The notes: generated from the letters alone by a model not told the origin. A stretch of DNA of 64,000 nt from an uncultured Eubacteriales bacterium (GCA_902793325.1 CADBCY010000008.1:1-64000); one strand, 5' to 3'; numbered from the stretch's first letter, positions 32,903 to 42,478 are shown. A program made the numbers and translations.

Positions 32903-33676
32903 ATGGAGCGGATCACCAGCGTAAAAAACCCCGCGATACGCGGGCTGAAGGCCCTGCGGGACGGCAAGGGCCGGGCGGAGAGCGGCTGCTTCTTGGTGGA
33001 GGGCGAGGTGATGATCGCCGAGGCGCTGTCCTGCGGCCTGCGGGCGCAGGTGCTCTTGGCGGACGAGGCCCACGCCGGGGCGGCGGAGCGCTTCGCGGAC
33101 TCGGGCGCGCGGATCTGCGTCGCGCCGCGGAGCGTCCTGGAGGCGGTGTGCGACACCCGCACGCCGCAGGGCGTGTGCGCGGCCTTCACGCAGCCCGCGC
33201 CGGTGCCGCTGGACGCCGCGCCGGACCGCATCGTGGCGCTGGACGGCACCCAGGACCCGGGCAACGTGGGCACCATCTGGCGCACCGCCGACGCCGCGGG
33301 CTTCCAGGGCATGCTGTTCGGGCCGGGCTGCGCCGACCCACTGTCCCCCAAGGTGCAGCGCGCGGCCATGGGCTCGGGCTTCCGGGTGCCCTTCATGCGC
33401 GCGGACGACCTGCCGGCGGCGCTCGCCGCGCTGCGGGCGAGGGGCTACGCGGTCCTCGCCAGCGATCTGCACGGGGCGGACTTCTACCGCCGTCCCGACC
33501 CCGGCCGCCGCTTTGCGCTGGTGATCGGCAACGAGGCCCGCGGCATCTCGGACGCCGTGCGCGAGGCCGCCACGACGCTGGTGCGCCTCCCGATGCGCGG
33601 CGGCGCGGAGTCGCTGAACGCCGCCGTGGCGGCGGGCATCATGATGTACGAGCTGATGCGCACGCAGGAAGGATAG
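32903..33676 (+). CDS. TrmH/SpoU family RNA 2'-O-methyltransferase
   Basis: This 257-residue SPOUT methyltransferase uses S-adenosylmethionine to methylate a ribose in rRNA or tRNA. The N-terminal part (ITSVKNPAIRGLKALRD, CFLVEGEVMIAEAL) is the SpoU substrate-binding domain. The C-terminal knot carries the three motifs: DGTQDPGNVGTIWRTADAAG (1), FALVIGNEARGIS (2) and LPMRGGAESLNAAVAAGI (3). It resembles the RlmB/YsgA group, but the exact target cannot be given. The ATG at 32903 has GGAGCGGAGG upstream. Confidence 0.93.
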   Translation: MERITSVKNPAIRGLKALRDGKGRAESGCFLVEGEVMIAEALSCGLRAQVLLADEAHAGAAERFADSGARICVAPRSVLEAVCDTRTPQGVCAAFTQPAPVPLDAAPDRIVALDGTQDPGNVGTIWRTADAAGFQGMLFGPGCADPLSPKVQRAAMGSGFRVPFMRADDLPAALAALRARGYAVLASDLHGADFYRRPDPGRRFALVIGNEARGISDAVREAATTLVRLPMRGGAESLNAAVAAGIMMYELMRTQEG

Positions 33677-33678
33677 CG

Positions 33679-33730
33679 AACGGGGCTGTCTCCTGCGACT
33701 TGTCATAAGCCGTTTTGAGACAGCCCCGTT
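33679..33730. terminator. bidirectional terminator between the methyltransferase and regulator genes
   Basis: A 14-bp perfect stem (AACGGGGCTGTCTC with GAGACAGCCCCGTT) is followed by TTTTC on the plus strand. The flanking genes converge here. Confidence 0.85.
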
Positions 33731-33731
33731 T

Positions 33732-34340
33732 TCAGCGGGTCAGCACCTTCTTCTGGAACGCCCGCTTCCCGCAGCGGGGGCATTTCATCCAGCGCGTGCG
33801 GCCGATGTGGGGCGCGATGAACACCGACGCCATGGTGGGCACGTAGCGCTCGCCGCAGCGGGGACACTCGTAGTAGCCCGCCTCCCGTTCCAGCTTCAGC
33901 GCGAAGAAGCAGCCCACCAGCATCAGCGCCATGCCCCCGGCGATCAGCGCGACGCGCCACGCCGCGTCCTGTACCGCGAAGCACGCGGCGAACACCATCA
34001 GCATGTAGGTGCCGACGCTGATAAAGCCGATGACGCACTCCAGGTTCAGCAGGCGGCGGTTGTGCCGCTCCTCCTGCTCCTTGAGCGCCATCAGGTTCTT
34101 TTCCGCCATTTCCTTATAGTTGTCCATATTCAGTCGCTCCCCGCTCAGCAGCTCGTTGACGTTGATATTCAGCAGGTCGCACAGGGGCAGCATCAGGCTC
34201 GCGTCGGGCAGGCACCGGCCGTTCTCCCACTTGGAGACCGCCCGGTCGGTGATGCCCAGCCGCTCGGCCAGCGCCGCCTGGGTGAAGCCCGCCGCTCTGC
34301 GGGCAGTCGCGATGAAGCCGCCGATCTTCTGCTGATCCAC
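33732..34340 (-). CDS. XRE-family HTH regulator with membrane segments and C-terminal zinc ribbons
   Basis: This 202-residue protein has an N-terminal HTH_3 DNA-binding domain (residues about 4-58, IATARRAAGFTQAALAERLG and ITDRAVSKWENGRCLPDASL). A short helical linker follows, then two membrane segments (about 100-150), then two CPRCG knuckles (ECPRCGERYVP and MKCPRCGKRAFQ) making a zinc ribbon. It may be a membrane-bound transcription factor that senses something at or in the membrane; related clostridial proteins are annotated only as XRE regulators. The GTG start at 34340 has AAGGAGGG upstream. A -10-like TATACT lies farther upstream at 34364-34369. Confidence 0.85.
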   Translation of the reverse strand: MDQQKIGGFIATARRAAGFTQAALAERLGITDRAVSKWENGRCLPDASLMLPLCDLLNINVNELLSGERLNMDNYKEMAEKNLMALKEQEERHNRRLLNLECVIGFISVGTYMLMVFAACFAVQDAAWRVALIAGGMALMLVGCFFALKLEREAGYYECPRCGERYVPTMASVFIAPHIGRTRWMKCPRCGKRAFQKKVLTR

Positions 34341-34435
34341 GGGAAGCCCTCCTTTCGACGCGAGTATACCGCGCCGGGAAACGGTCATACAGGCACCGAC
34401 GGTTGAGTGCGCCGGAATGCCGCGGTTTCAGGGCC

Positions 34436-35335
34436 TCAACCGGGGGTTGAGCCGCCCGATTGCAGCCGCTTCAGGCCCTTCGTCGTGCGCGCGATCATGG
34501 ACAGCGCGATGGTCAGCTCCGCCGCGCACACGAAGCCGCCCAGCACGCCCGTCATGTGCTGGCGGAACACGGTGTCGCGGCCGAAGCGGTCCACCAGCGC
34601 CACCTCCAGCGAGAGCATGGACACCATAGCCGCCGTCATCGCCACGGCCTTGGCGGCGACGAGCAGCGGGCTGTGGCGGCGGTAGTAGCGCACCAGCTTC
34701 ACCGCGGCGTTGACGTTGGCGGCGAAGGCGTACAGCGCCATGGCGTAGATCAGCGCGCCGGGGTAGTTGAACCGCCCCGGGCTGCGGGCCGCCTGCACCA
34801 CCACGCCCACCAGCAGTTGGTTCAGCAATAGCAGTATGACCCCGCACAGCCGGCAGCGGCGCAGGTCCTGTTCCCGGCAGCGGCCGATGGGGCTGCGGCG
34901 GTCGGCGCGCAGGATGAAGTAGCGGACGTACCCCAGCGCCAGGTAGTACAGCCCCAGCGACAGCAGCCACACCGAGCGGCAGGCGATGCCCGCGATCAGC
35001 TTCACCGCGGCGTAGCACAGGTTGAAGGCCATGCCCGCGTACAGCGCGAGCTTGGTGGAGAGCACCGCGTCGTTGCGCAGCACGTTCCCCACGATGGACG
35101 CCCCCAGCACCACCGCGGGCTTCGAGCGCCGGAGCCGGGGCGCCAGCCGCACGCCCGCGAGGATCGTGACGCTCAGCGCCCAGGTGGCCAGCAGGTACGC
35201 CGCGTGGGCGATGACGCCGGTCTCGCCCGTGCGCAGGCACTGGATCAGCAGCAGCGCCACGGGCAGGTCCAGCAGGGGCACCAGGGGGAGGGGCAGGAAC
35301 AGCGCCCGCCGCGCGATATGCCGCAGTTTTCGCAT
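34436..35335 (-). CDS. unknown polytopic membrane protein
   Basis: This 299-residue hydrophobic protein has about seven predicted membrane helices. No family could be named with confidence. Recognisable blocks are ALYAGMAFNLCYAAVKLIAG, SVWLLSLGLYYLALGYVRYF and NVNAAVKLVRYYRRHSPLLV. The two similar AAVKL segments, each followed by a YR-rich loop, hint at an internal duplication of a helix bundle. Cytoplasmic loops are Arg-rich and the C-terminus is short. The ATG at 35335 has GGGAGGAGGG upstream. It sits between the membrane-bound HTH regulator and a cytidylate-kinase-like gene, about 95 bp upstream of the regulator gene on the same strand, so a regulator/effector pair is conceivable. Confidence 0.7.
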   Translation of the reverse strand: MRKLRHIARRALFLPLPLVPLLDLPVALLLIQCLRTGETGVIAHAAYLLATWALSVTILAGVRLAPRLRRSKPAVVLGASIVGNVLRNDAVLSTKLALYAGMAFNLCYAAVKLIAGIACRSVWLLSLGLYYLALGYVRYFILRADRRSPIGRCREQDLRRCRLCGVILLLLNQLLVGVVVQAARSPGRFNYPGALIYAMALYAFAANVNAAVKLVRYYRRHSPLLVAAKAVAMTAAMVSMLSLEVALVDRFGRDTVFRQHMTGVLGGFVCAAELTIALSMIARTTKGLKRLQSGGSTPG

Positions 35336-35444
35336 GCGCGTCCCTCCTCCCGTCGCACCTGTCATTTTAGCAGGAAGCGGGGCAAATTGCAACCGCCCGG
35401 GGGCTTTCCGTCCGCCGCGCCGGCCATCGTTTTGGGGGCGGATA

Positions 35445-35474
35445 TTGACATCCGGCCGCCCGGTGTGGTATCTT
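35445..35474 (+). promoter_or_regulatory. promoter for the cytidylate-kinase-like gene
   Basis: A perfect TTGACA (35445-35450) is 18 bp from TATCTT (35469-35474). Confidence 0.65.
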
Positions 35475-35568
35475 TTGCATAGGAGGGCGCGCCGGCGGCC
35501 GCGGCGCGGAACCGCGGGATCGGATCGGCCGTTGAGCCCGTAAGCGCAGCATCAAAGGAGGTATGGAC

Positions 35569-36153
35569 ATGGGCAATCGCATCATCACCATCAGCCGCGA
35601 GTTCGGCAGCGGCGGCAGGACCGTCGGCCGCGAGGTGGCCGCGAAGCTGGGCATTCCCTGCTACGACCAGGAGCTGATCGACAAGATCGCCGAAAAGAGC
35701 GGCTACGACAAGGCGTACATCCAGGAGCGCGGCGAGTACACCGCCTCCGGAAGCTGGCTGGGCAACGCCCTGGCCATGCGGGATTTCTACGGCCAGTCCG
35801 ACCAGGACAAGCTGTGGGCCGTGCAGCGCGCGGTGATCCTGGAGCTGGCGGAGAAGGAGTCCTGCGTGATCGTGGGCCGCTGCGCCGACTACATCCTCAG
35901 GGACCGCGCCGACGTGCTGTCGGTGTTCGTGCACGCATCCATCGAGTCCAGGGCGAAGCGCATCGTGGAGCTGTACGGTGAGAGCGACCTCGCCCCCGAA
36001 AAGCGCCTGCACGACAAGGACAAGCGCCGCCAGGCCTATTACCAGCTCTACACCGACACCAAGTGGGGCGACGCCCGCCACTACGACGTGGCGCTGGACA
36101 GCGGTCGCCTGGGCATCGAAAAGTGCGTGGAGATCATCGCGGCGCTGTACTGA
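35569..36153 (+). CDS. cytidylate kinase-like family protein
   Basis: This 194-residue P-loop protein belongs to the Cytidylate_kin2 group found in Clostridia and Bacteroidetes. The start IITISREFGSGGRTVGREVA contains a modified P-loop (SREFGSGGRTVG), typical of this group rather than of Cmk proper. VIVGRCADYILRD and VFVHASIESRAKRIV follow (lid-like Arg/Lys segment), then KRRQAYYQLYTDTKWGD. The substrate has not been established for this group, so NMP kinase activity is only inferred. The ATG at 35569 was preferred over one at 35563 because AAAGGAGG (35555-35562) is 6 nt away rather than touching it. Confidence 0.88.
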   Translation: MGNRIITISREFGSGGRTVGREVAAKLGIPCYDQELIDKIAEKSGYDKAYIQERGEYTASGSWLGNALAMRDFYGQSDQDKLWAVQRAVILELAEKESCVIVGRCADYILRDRADVLSVFVHASIESRAKRIVELYGESDLAPEKRLHDKDKRRQAYYQLYTDTKWGDARHYDVALDSGRLGIEKCVEIIAALY

Positions 36154-36214
36154 GCGCCGCGTGACGCCGGCTGGACCGCCGATCGCATCGGGGCGGACGC
36201 CAGGCGGAACAAAA

Positions 36215-36280
36215 GACCCTTCGCCATACCCGGCATGACGACAAAATGTCGTCCGGCCCGGCCCGGCGAAGGGTCGCTTT
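36215..36280 (+). terminator. nested-hairpin terminator after the cytidylate-kinase-like gene
   Basis: An 11-bp outer stem (GACCCTTCGCC 36215-36225 with GGCGAAGGGTC 36265-36275) encloses a second 7-bp hairpin (GACGACA-AAA-TGTCGTC, 36237-36253). GCTTTTTC follows. Convergent ABC genes may use it in the other direction. Confidence 0.85.
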
Positions 36281-36299
36281 TTCTTCCGGCGGGCGGCGG

Positions 36300-38063
36300 T
36301 CAGATCGCCACGCCCGCGAACTGGCTGTTGTAGAGCTCGGCGTAGAAGCCGTTCCTGGCCAGCAGCTCGTCGTGGCTGCCCTGCTCCACGATGTGGCCGT
36401 CGCGCATCACCAGTATGACGTCGGCCTCGCGGATGGTGGACAGCCGGTGCGCCACGATGAAGCTGGTGCGGCCCTGCATCATGCGGGTGAAGGCGGACTG
36501 GATCTTCAGCTCCGTGCGCGTGTCGATGGAGGAGGTGGCCTCGTCCAGGATCAGCATGGGCGGCAGTATGAGCATCACCCGTGCGATGCACAGAAGCTGC
36601 TTCTGGCCCTGCGACAGCATGCCGCCGTCCTCGCCGATGACGGTGTCGTAGCCCTGCGGCAGCCGCCGGATGAACCCGTGGGCGTGGGCGGCCTTCGCCG
36701 CGGCCACGATCTCGTCCTCGGTGGCGTCGGGGTTGCCCATGGCGAGGTTTTCCCGGATGGTGCCCGGCTTCAGCCAGGTGTCCTGCAACACCATGCCGTA
36801 GGCGGCGCGCAGGCTCTTGCGGGGGATGGACAGGCTGTCGCGGCCCTCCACGCGGATGACGCCGCCGTCGGGGTCGTAGAAGCGCATCAGCAGGTTGATC
36901 AACGTCGTCTTGCCGCAGCCGGTGGGGCCGACGATGGCCACGCGCTGGCCCGGCGCCACCTTCAGGCTGAAGTGCTCGATCAGCCTGCGGTCCCTGGTGT
37001 AGGAGAAGCACACGTCGTCCATCTCCACCCGGCCCTCGACGTTCGCCAGCGGCTGCGCGTCCGGGGCGTCCGGCGCCTGCGGCTCGGCCTCGATCAGCTC
37101 GAACAGCCGCTCGGCGCAGGTCACGGCGTTCTGCAGCTCCGTCACCACGCCGCTGATCTCGTTGAAGGGCTTGGTGTACTGGTTGGCGTAGGCCAGGAAC
37201 GCCGTCAGCGCGCCGACGGTCATCGCCCCGCCGGAGGCCATCACCGCCAGCGCGCCCGCCAGCGCCACCAGCGCGTACACCACCGAGTTCACGAAGCGCG
37301 TGGCGGGGTTGGTGATGGAGGAGAAGAAGGTGGCCTTCATGGCACAGTCCCGCAGGCGCTCGTTGATGCCGTCGAAGGACTCGAGCGCCGCCGCTTCCCG
37401 CCCGTAGGCCTTCACCACCTTCAGGTTGCCGACCATCTCGTCGATGAAGGCGGTCTGCTCGCCGCGGGTCTCGGCCTGGCGGGCGAACATGGCGTGGGTG
37501 CGCGTGGCGATGAACCGCGCCACGAACAGGCTCAGCGGCGTCACGCACACCACCACCAGCGTGATCCAGTCGTTCTGGGTGAACATGAAGCCCAGCGTGA
37601 ACAGTATCGTCAGCGCGCCGGTAAACAACTGCGTGAAGCCCATCAGCAACCCGTCGGCGAAGGCGTCCGCGTCCGCCACTACGCGGCTCACGATGTCGCC
37701 GTGGGGGTGGCTGTCCAGGTAGCTCAGCGGCAAGATCTCGATGCGCGCCATGGCTTCCTCGCGGATGTCCCGCACCACGTCGAAGGTGACGCGGTTGTTG
37801 ACGACGTTCATCACCCACTGCATGAGCGCCGTGGCGGCCACGCAGGCGGCGATCTGCCCCAGGATGGGCAGGATGCGGTCGAAGCGCACCTGTCCCGCGC
37901 CGACGATCTGGTCGATGGCGCGGCCCACCAGTATGGGCACCGCCAGCGTGAGCAGCACCGTGCCCGCCGCCAGCACGAGCGACAGCAGCACCAGCCAGCG
38001 GTAGCGGCCGATGTGGTCCAGCACCTTCCGGAGGGTGCCCGCGTTTCCGAGAATGCCCTTCAT
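36300..38063 (-). CDS. ABC exporter half-transporter, canonical subunit of a heterodimer
   Basis: This 587-residue protein is an ABCB-type fusion: six membrane helices (about 1-320) followed by an ATPase domain. Walker A is GPTGCGKTTL, the signature is LSQGQKQLLCIAR and Walker B with catalytic Glu is MLILDEATSSID; the switch His is in VAHRLSTI. Its partner is encoded immediately upstream (the ATG at 38063 overlaps the partner's stop by 4 nt) and lacks the catalytic Glu. The pair should therefore work as a heterodimer with one canonical ATP site, as in TM287/288 and BmrCD. Export of drugs, lipids or peptides is the family role; the substrate is unknown. Confidence 0.92.
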   Translation of the reverse strand: MKGILGNAGTLRKVLDHIGRYRWLVLLSLVLAAGTVLLTLAVPILVGRAIDQIVGAGQVRFDRILPILGQIAACVAATALMQWVMNVVNNRVTFDVVRDIREEAMARIEILPLSYLDSHPHGDIVSRVVADADAFADGLLMGFTQLFTGALTILFTLGFMFTQNDWITLVVVCVTPLSLFVARFIATRTHAMFARQAETRGEQTAFIDEMVGNLKVVKAYGREAAALESFDGINERLRDCAMKATFFSSITNPATRFVNSVVYALVALAGALAVMASGGAMTVGALTAFLAYANQYTKPFNEISGVVTELQNAVTCAERLFELIEAEPQAPDAPDAQPLANVEGRVEMDDVCFSYTRDRRLIEHFSLKVAPGQRVAIVGPTGCGKTTLINLLMRFYDPDGGVIRVEGRDSLSIPRKSLRAAYGMVLQDTWLKPGTIRENLAMGNPDATEDEIVAAAKAAHAHGFIRRLPQGYDTVIGEDGGMLSQGQKQLLCIARVMLILPPMLILDEATSSIDTRTELKIQSAFTRMMQGRTSFIVAHRLSTIREADVILVMRDGHIVEQGSHDELLARNGFYAELYNSQFAGVAI

Positions 38064-39778
38064 CGCGCGTCCTCCTTCCTGAACTGGGATTCGTAGATCT
38101 CCCGGTAGATGTCGCACGTCTCCAGCAGCTCCGCGTGGGTGCCCTTGCCGACCAGCCGCCCCTCGTCCAGCACCAGGATCACGTCCGCGCCCATGATGGA
38201 CGCTGTGCGCTGGGAGATGATGAACACCGTGGGGCGGTAGTCCAGCTCCGCGATAGCCTGGCGCAGCCGGGCGTCTGTGGCCATGTCCAGGGCGGAGGCG
38301 CTGTCGTCCAGTATGAGGATCTCCGGCCGGCGCACCAGCGCGCGGGCGATGGTCAGCCGCTGGCGCTGTCCGCCGGACAGGTTGCCGCCGCCCTGCTCCA
38401 GCATGGCGTCCAGCCCGCCCTTGGCCTCCAGCACGTCCAGGGCCTGCGCGGCCTTCGCCGCGGCCAGCAGCTCGTCCTCGGTGGCGTCGGGCTTGCCCCA
38501 GCGCAGGTTGTCGCGGATGGTGCCCTTGAACAGCACCGCCCGCTGCAGCACCATGCCGATCATGCTCCGCAGGGCCTCGGGCGCGTATTCCCGCACGTCC
38601 CGGCCCTTCACCAGCACCCGGCCGCCGGTCACGTCGTAGAACCGGGGAATCAGCCCCGCGACGCTGCTCTTGCCGGAACCGGTGCCGCCGATGATGCCGA
38701 CGGTCTGCCCGGGCATGGCGGCGAAGCTGACGTCCGTCAGCGCCGGTCCGGCCCCGCCGGGATAGGTCAGCGTCGCATGGTCGAAGGTCACCGCCGCGGC
38801 GATGCCCGGCGCGGCCTCCGTGGCCCGGCCGGACTCGTCCATGGCGGGTTCGAGGTTCAGCACGTCCTCCACGCGCTTCCAACTGGCCCAGCCCTTGTTC
38901 ATGGTCACGGTCAGGTTTGCCAGCTTGATCAGCTCCACCAGGATCTGGCTCATGTAGTTGTACAGCGCCACCACCTGGCCGCGGGTCAGTATGCCCAGCT
39001 CCACGCGGATCGCGCCGCGGCGCACCAGCAGGATGACCGCCGCGTTGACCACGGCGTAGGTCAGCGGGTTCATCAGCGCCGACACGCCGCCCGCCCGGCG
39101 TTGCCGCGCGGCGAGCGCCCGGTTGCGGGCCACGAAGGCGTCGTACTCGGCGTCCTCCCGGCGGAAGGCGCGGATCACGCGCGCGCCGGAGAGGTTGTCC
39201 CGGGTCGCGCCGAGCACCTCCTCGAGCTGGCGCTGCACGCCCTTCATCATGGGGATGTTGATGGCCATGATGGCGATGACCACCGCGAACAGCAGCGCGA
39301 TGGCCGTCACGAAGATCAGCGCGCAGCGGACGTCGATGGCGAAGGCCATGATCATCGCGCCGAGCACCACCACGGGGGAGCGCAGGAACAGCCGCAGCGT
39401 CATGTTGACGCCGGTCTGCGCCTGGTTCACGTCGCTGGTCATGCGGGTGATCATGGTGGAGGCGCCGAGGCGGTCCATGTCGGAGAAGGACAGGGACGCC
39501 AGGTGCCGGAACAGGTCGTGGCGCACGTCGGCGGCGAAGCCGGTGGCCGCCCGCGCGGCGAAGTACTGCGCGGTGATGGCGCTGGCCAGGCCTACGACGC
39601 CCAGCAGGATCAGCACCCCGCCCATGCGCCACACGTGCCCCGCGCTGCCCGCGCCGATGCCGGCGTCGATGATGGACGCCACCACCAGCGGCACCAGCAG
39701 GTCGAACACCGCCTCCAGCATCTTGAACAGCGGCGCGCATACGCATTCCCGCTTGTAGCGGCTCAGGTATTTCAGCAT
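38060..39778 (-). CDS. ABC exporter half-transporter, degenerate-site subunit of a heterodimer
   Basis: This 572-residue membrane/ATPase fusion has six N-terminal helices (MLEAVFDLLVPLVVASIID start of helix 1) and an ATPase with GGTGSGKSSVAG (Walker A) and LSGGQRQRLTIAR (signature). Walker B reads ILILDDSASALD, with Asp where the catalytic Glu normally stands. The switch position is ISQRTAS, with Gln in place of His. Both changes mark the degenerate site of heterodimeric exporters, completed by the canonical partner encoded next. The ATG at 39778 has AAGGAG 6 nt upstream. No regulator gene is attached, unlike the second exporter at 46.1-49.7 kb. It is divergent from the DUF3810 gene. Confidence 0.92.
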   Translation of the reverse strand: MLKYLSRYKRECVCAPLFKMLEAVFDLLVPLVVASIIDAGIGAGSAGHVWRMGGVLILLGVVGLASAITAQYFAARAATGFAADVRHDLFRHLASLSFSDMDRLGASTMITRMTSDVNQAQTGVNMTLRLFLRSPVVVLGAMIMAFAIDVRCALIFVTAIALLFAVVIAIMAINIPMMKGVQRQLEEVLGATRDNLSGARVIRAFRREDAEYDAFVARNRALAARQRRAGGVSALMNPLTYAVVNAAVILLVRRGAIRVELGILTRGQVVALYNYMSQILVELIKLANLTVTMNKGWASWKRVEDVLNLEPAMDESGRATEAAPGIAAAVTFDHATLTYPGGAGPALTDVSFAAMPGQTVGIIGGTGSGKSSVAGLIPRFYDVTGGRVLVKGRDVREYAPEALRSMIGMVLQRAVLFKGTIRDNLRWGKPDATEDELLAAAKAAQALDVLEAKGGLDAMLEQGGGNLSGGQRQRLTIARALVRRPEILILDDSASALDMATDARLRQAIAELDYRPTVFIISQRTASIMGADVILVLDEGRLVGKGTHAELLETCDIYREIYESQFRKEDAR

Positions 39779-39829
39779 ATTGACTCCTTCGCGCGGCGGA
39801 CGCGCGCTCTTCGTTTCCATGAATTGCAT

Positions 39830-39859
39830 TTGCATTCGCCGGCCCGGATGTGGGATAAT
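39830..39859 (+). promoter_or_regulatory. promoter for the DUF3810 gene
   Basis: TTGCAT (39830-39835) is 18 bp from GATAAT (39854-39859). The TTG at 39859 that could open the longer frame lies inside the -10 box, so translation must start later. Confidence 0.65.
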
Positions 39860-39894
39860 TGCGCTGTGAAGCACAAATGATCTACAAAGGCGGG

Positions 39895-40809
39895 ATGGCG
39901 GTGAAGCGCGGACACATCTGGCCCTGGGCGATCCCGGGCCTCGCGGCGCTGGCGCTGCGGCTGAGCCCGGCGCTGGCGCTGGCATGGGCGCGGGGCGTGT
40001 CCCGGCCCCTGCTGCGCGCGATGAACCGCGGCACGGGCCGGCTGCCCTTTCCGCTGGCGGAGCCGCTCGCGCTGCTGCTCGCCGCGGCGCTGCTGGGCGC
40101 GTCGGCCCGCCGCCTGCGCCGGGGGTGCTGGCGCGACGCGCTGCGTGCCTTCCTGCTGCCGGCGCTGGCGCTGCTGTCGGCCTATGCGCTGCTGTGGCTG
40201 CCCAACGGCTTCTCGGAGGCGGTTCAACGGCCGGTTTCGCCCGATCCGGGGCGGCTCGAGGCGCTGTGCGGGGCGCTGGTGGACGCGCTGAACGCCGACG
40301 CCGCCGAGCCGCCCGCGCCGGCCGACGCGCTGGCGACGGCCCCCGCGGCGGCGGGGCTGCCCGGCGCCCGCGCCAAGGCGGCGCGCTATCCCGAATGGAT
40401 GCGCGCCAAGCGCGTGGCGGGGCTGTTTGTGCCCTGGACGGGGGAGGTGCTGGTGGACGGCGGCGCGGCCCCGGCGCTGATTCCCTACACCGCCGTGCAC
40501 GAGCTGATGCACCTGTCGGGCGTGGCGGACGAGGGCATGGCCAACATCGCCGCCTGGCGGCGCTGCATGGACGCGGGCGGCGGGTTCGCGCTGTCCGCCC
40601 GGCTATGGGCGCTGCGCTACGCCGCGGGCCTGCTGGCCGGGGCGGACGCCCGCGCGCCCGAGCGGCTCGAGGCGCGCATGTCGCCCGCCGCGCTCGCGCT
40701 GTGGCGGGCGTCGGGCGGGCCGATTGCCCCCCGCAGCGCCGGGGGCAGCTATCACGCGCTGGTCTCCTGGCTCTCCCGCCAGCCCTTGCACACGTCCACC
40801 CAGCCCTGA
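39895..40809 (+). CDS. DUF3810 family membrane protein with HExxH metalloprotease-like motif
   Basis: This 304-residue protein has an N-terminal hydrophobic half with about three membrane helices (WAIPGLAALAL, PLALLLAAALLG and LLPALALLSAYALLWLP). A C-terminal domain carries VHELMHLSGVADEGMANIAAW. HELMH is a zinc-peptidase-type HExxH, and the downstream Glu in DEGMANIAAW could be the third ligand, as in DUF3810 members. No substrate is known. ATG 39895 was chosen because AAAGGCGGG lies just upstream; ATG 39877 is possible. The last 58 nt overlap the end of the convergent YbaK gene, and both proteins look conserved up to their ends. Confidence 0.82.
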   Translation: MAVKRGHIWPWAIPGLAALALRLSPALALAWARGVSRPLLRAMNRGTGRLPFPLAEPLALLLAAALLGASARRLRRGCWRDALRAFLLPALALLSAYALLWLPNGFSEAVQRPVSPDPGRLEALCGALVDALNADAAEPPAPADALATAPAAAGLPGARAKAARYPEWMRAKRVAGLFVPWTGEVLVDGGAAPALIPYTAVHELMHLSGVADEGMANIAAWRRCMDAGGGFALSARLWALRYAAGLLAGADARAPERLEARMSPAALALWRASGGPIAPRSAGGSYHALVSWLSRQPLHTSTQP

Positions 40810-41246
40810 ACGCCCTGCGCGGCGCTTTCCAGCTCCGAAAGGCTGAGCTCGATGGCGCTGTTGGCGCTGCCGCACGCGGGGAACACGGTGTCGAAGCGCC
40901 GCATGGACGCATCCAGGTACACCCGCACGCCGTCCTTCAGCGCGAAGGGGCATACGCCGCCCACCGCGTGGCCGGTGCACGCCGCCACCTCGTCGTGGCC
41001 GAGCATCTTCGCCTTGGCGTGGAACTGGGCCTTGAAGCGGGGGTTGTCCACCCGGGCGTCCCCGGCGCAGACCACCAGTATGGGGCCGTCGGGCAGCATG
41101 AACGACAGGCTCTTGGCGATCCGCGCCGGCGCGACGCCCGCCGCCTCGGCTGCCAGCTCCACGGTGGCGCTGGAGACGGGGAACTCCAGGATGCGGTCCG
41201 CCAGGCCCCTCTGTGCGAGGTAGGCGCGCACGCGCTCTATGGACAT
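40752..41246 (-). CDS. YbaK/EbsC-type aminoacyl-tRNA deacylase
   Basis: This 164-residue protein belongs to the YbaK/ProX-like editing family that hydrolyses mischarged tRNA in trans, such as Cys- or Ala-tRNA(Pro). Hallmarks are ARIAKSLSFMLPDGPILVVCAGDARVD in two pieces (the Lys-Ser-Leu strand, then VVCAGDARVD), KAKMLGHDEVAACTGHAVGGVCPF and the C-terminal FPACGSANSAIELSLSEL. The tail WVDVCKGW is usual for the family. The ATG at 41246 has GGAAGGGA upstream. It converges on the DUF3810 gene with a 58-bp 3' overlap. Confidence 0.92.
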   Translation of the reverse strand: MSIERVRAYLAQRGLADRILEFPVSSATVELAAEAAGVAPARIAKSLSFMLPDGPILVVCAGDARVDNPRFKAQFHAKAKMLGHDEVAACTGHAVGGVCPFALKDGVRVYLDASMRRFDTVFPACGSANSAIELSLSELESAAQGVQGWVDVCKGWRESQETSA

Positions 41247-41345
41247 GATGATCCCTTCCTTCCTATCCTGTGACACCATTCATTCTAAGGAAGCGAGGTA
41301 AATTCCGCAAGCATGGCGCGGCCGCCGACTTTTCAAACTCTTTCC

Positions 41346-41374
41346 TTGCCTTCCGGACGGCGATTGGCTATAAT
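41346..41374 (+). promoter_or_regulatory. galE promoter
   Basis: TTGCCT (41346-41351) is 17 bp from a perfect TATAAT (41369-41374). Confidence 0.8.
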
Positions 41375-41404
41375 AGAGCCATCAGCATAAGGAGGCGGCA
41401 AGCC

Positions 41405-42409
<1,005 letters not shown>

Positions 42410-42449
42410 CGGGCCGGTGACGACAAACCCAAACTTATGATACGCCTTT

Positions 42450-42478
42450 CGCAGGGGCAGCCGATGGCCGCCCCTGCG
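42450..42478 (+). terminator. hairpin terminator after galE
   Basis: A 9-bp perfect stem (CGCAGGGGC 42450-42458 with GCCCCTGCG 42470-42478) can be extended by GCC/GGC in the loop. The U-tract is poor. Confidence 0.65.

Noticed and set aside
36300-39746. A single 1148-residue protein spanning both ABC exporter genes
   Set aside because: The N-terminal half is an out-of-frame shadow of the upstream half-transporter. The real downstream gene starts at 38063 with an AGGAGG site.
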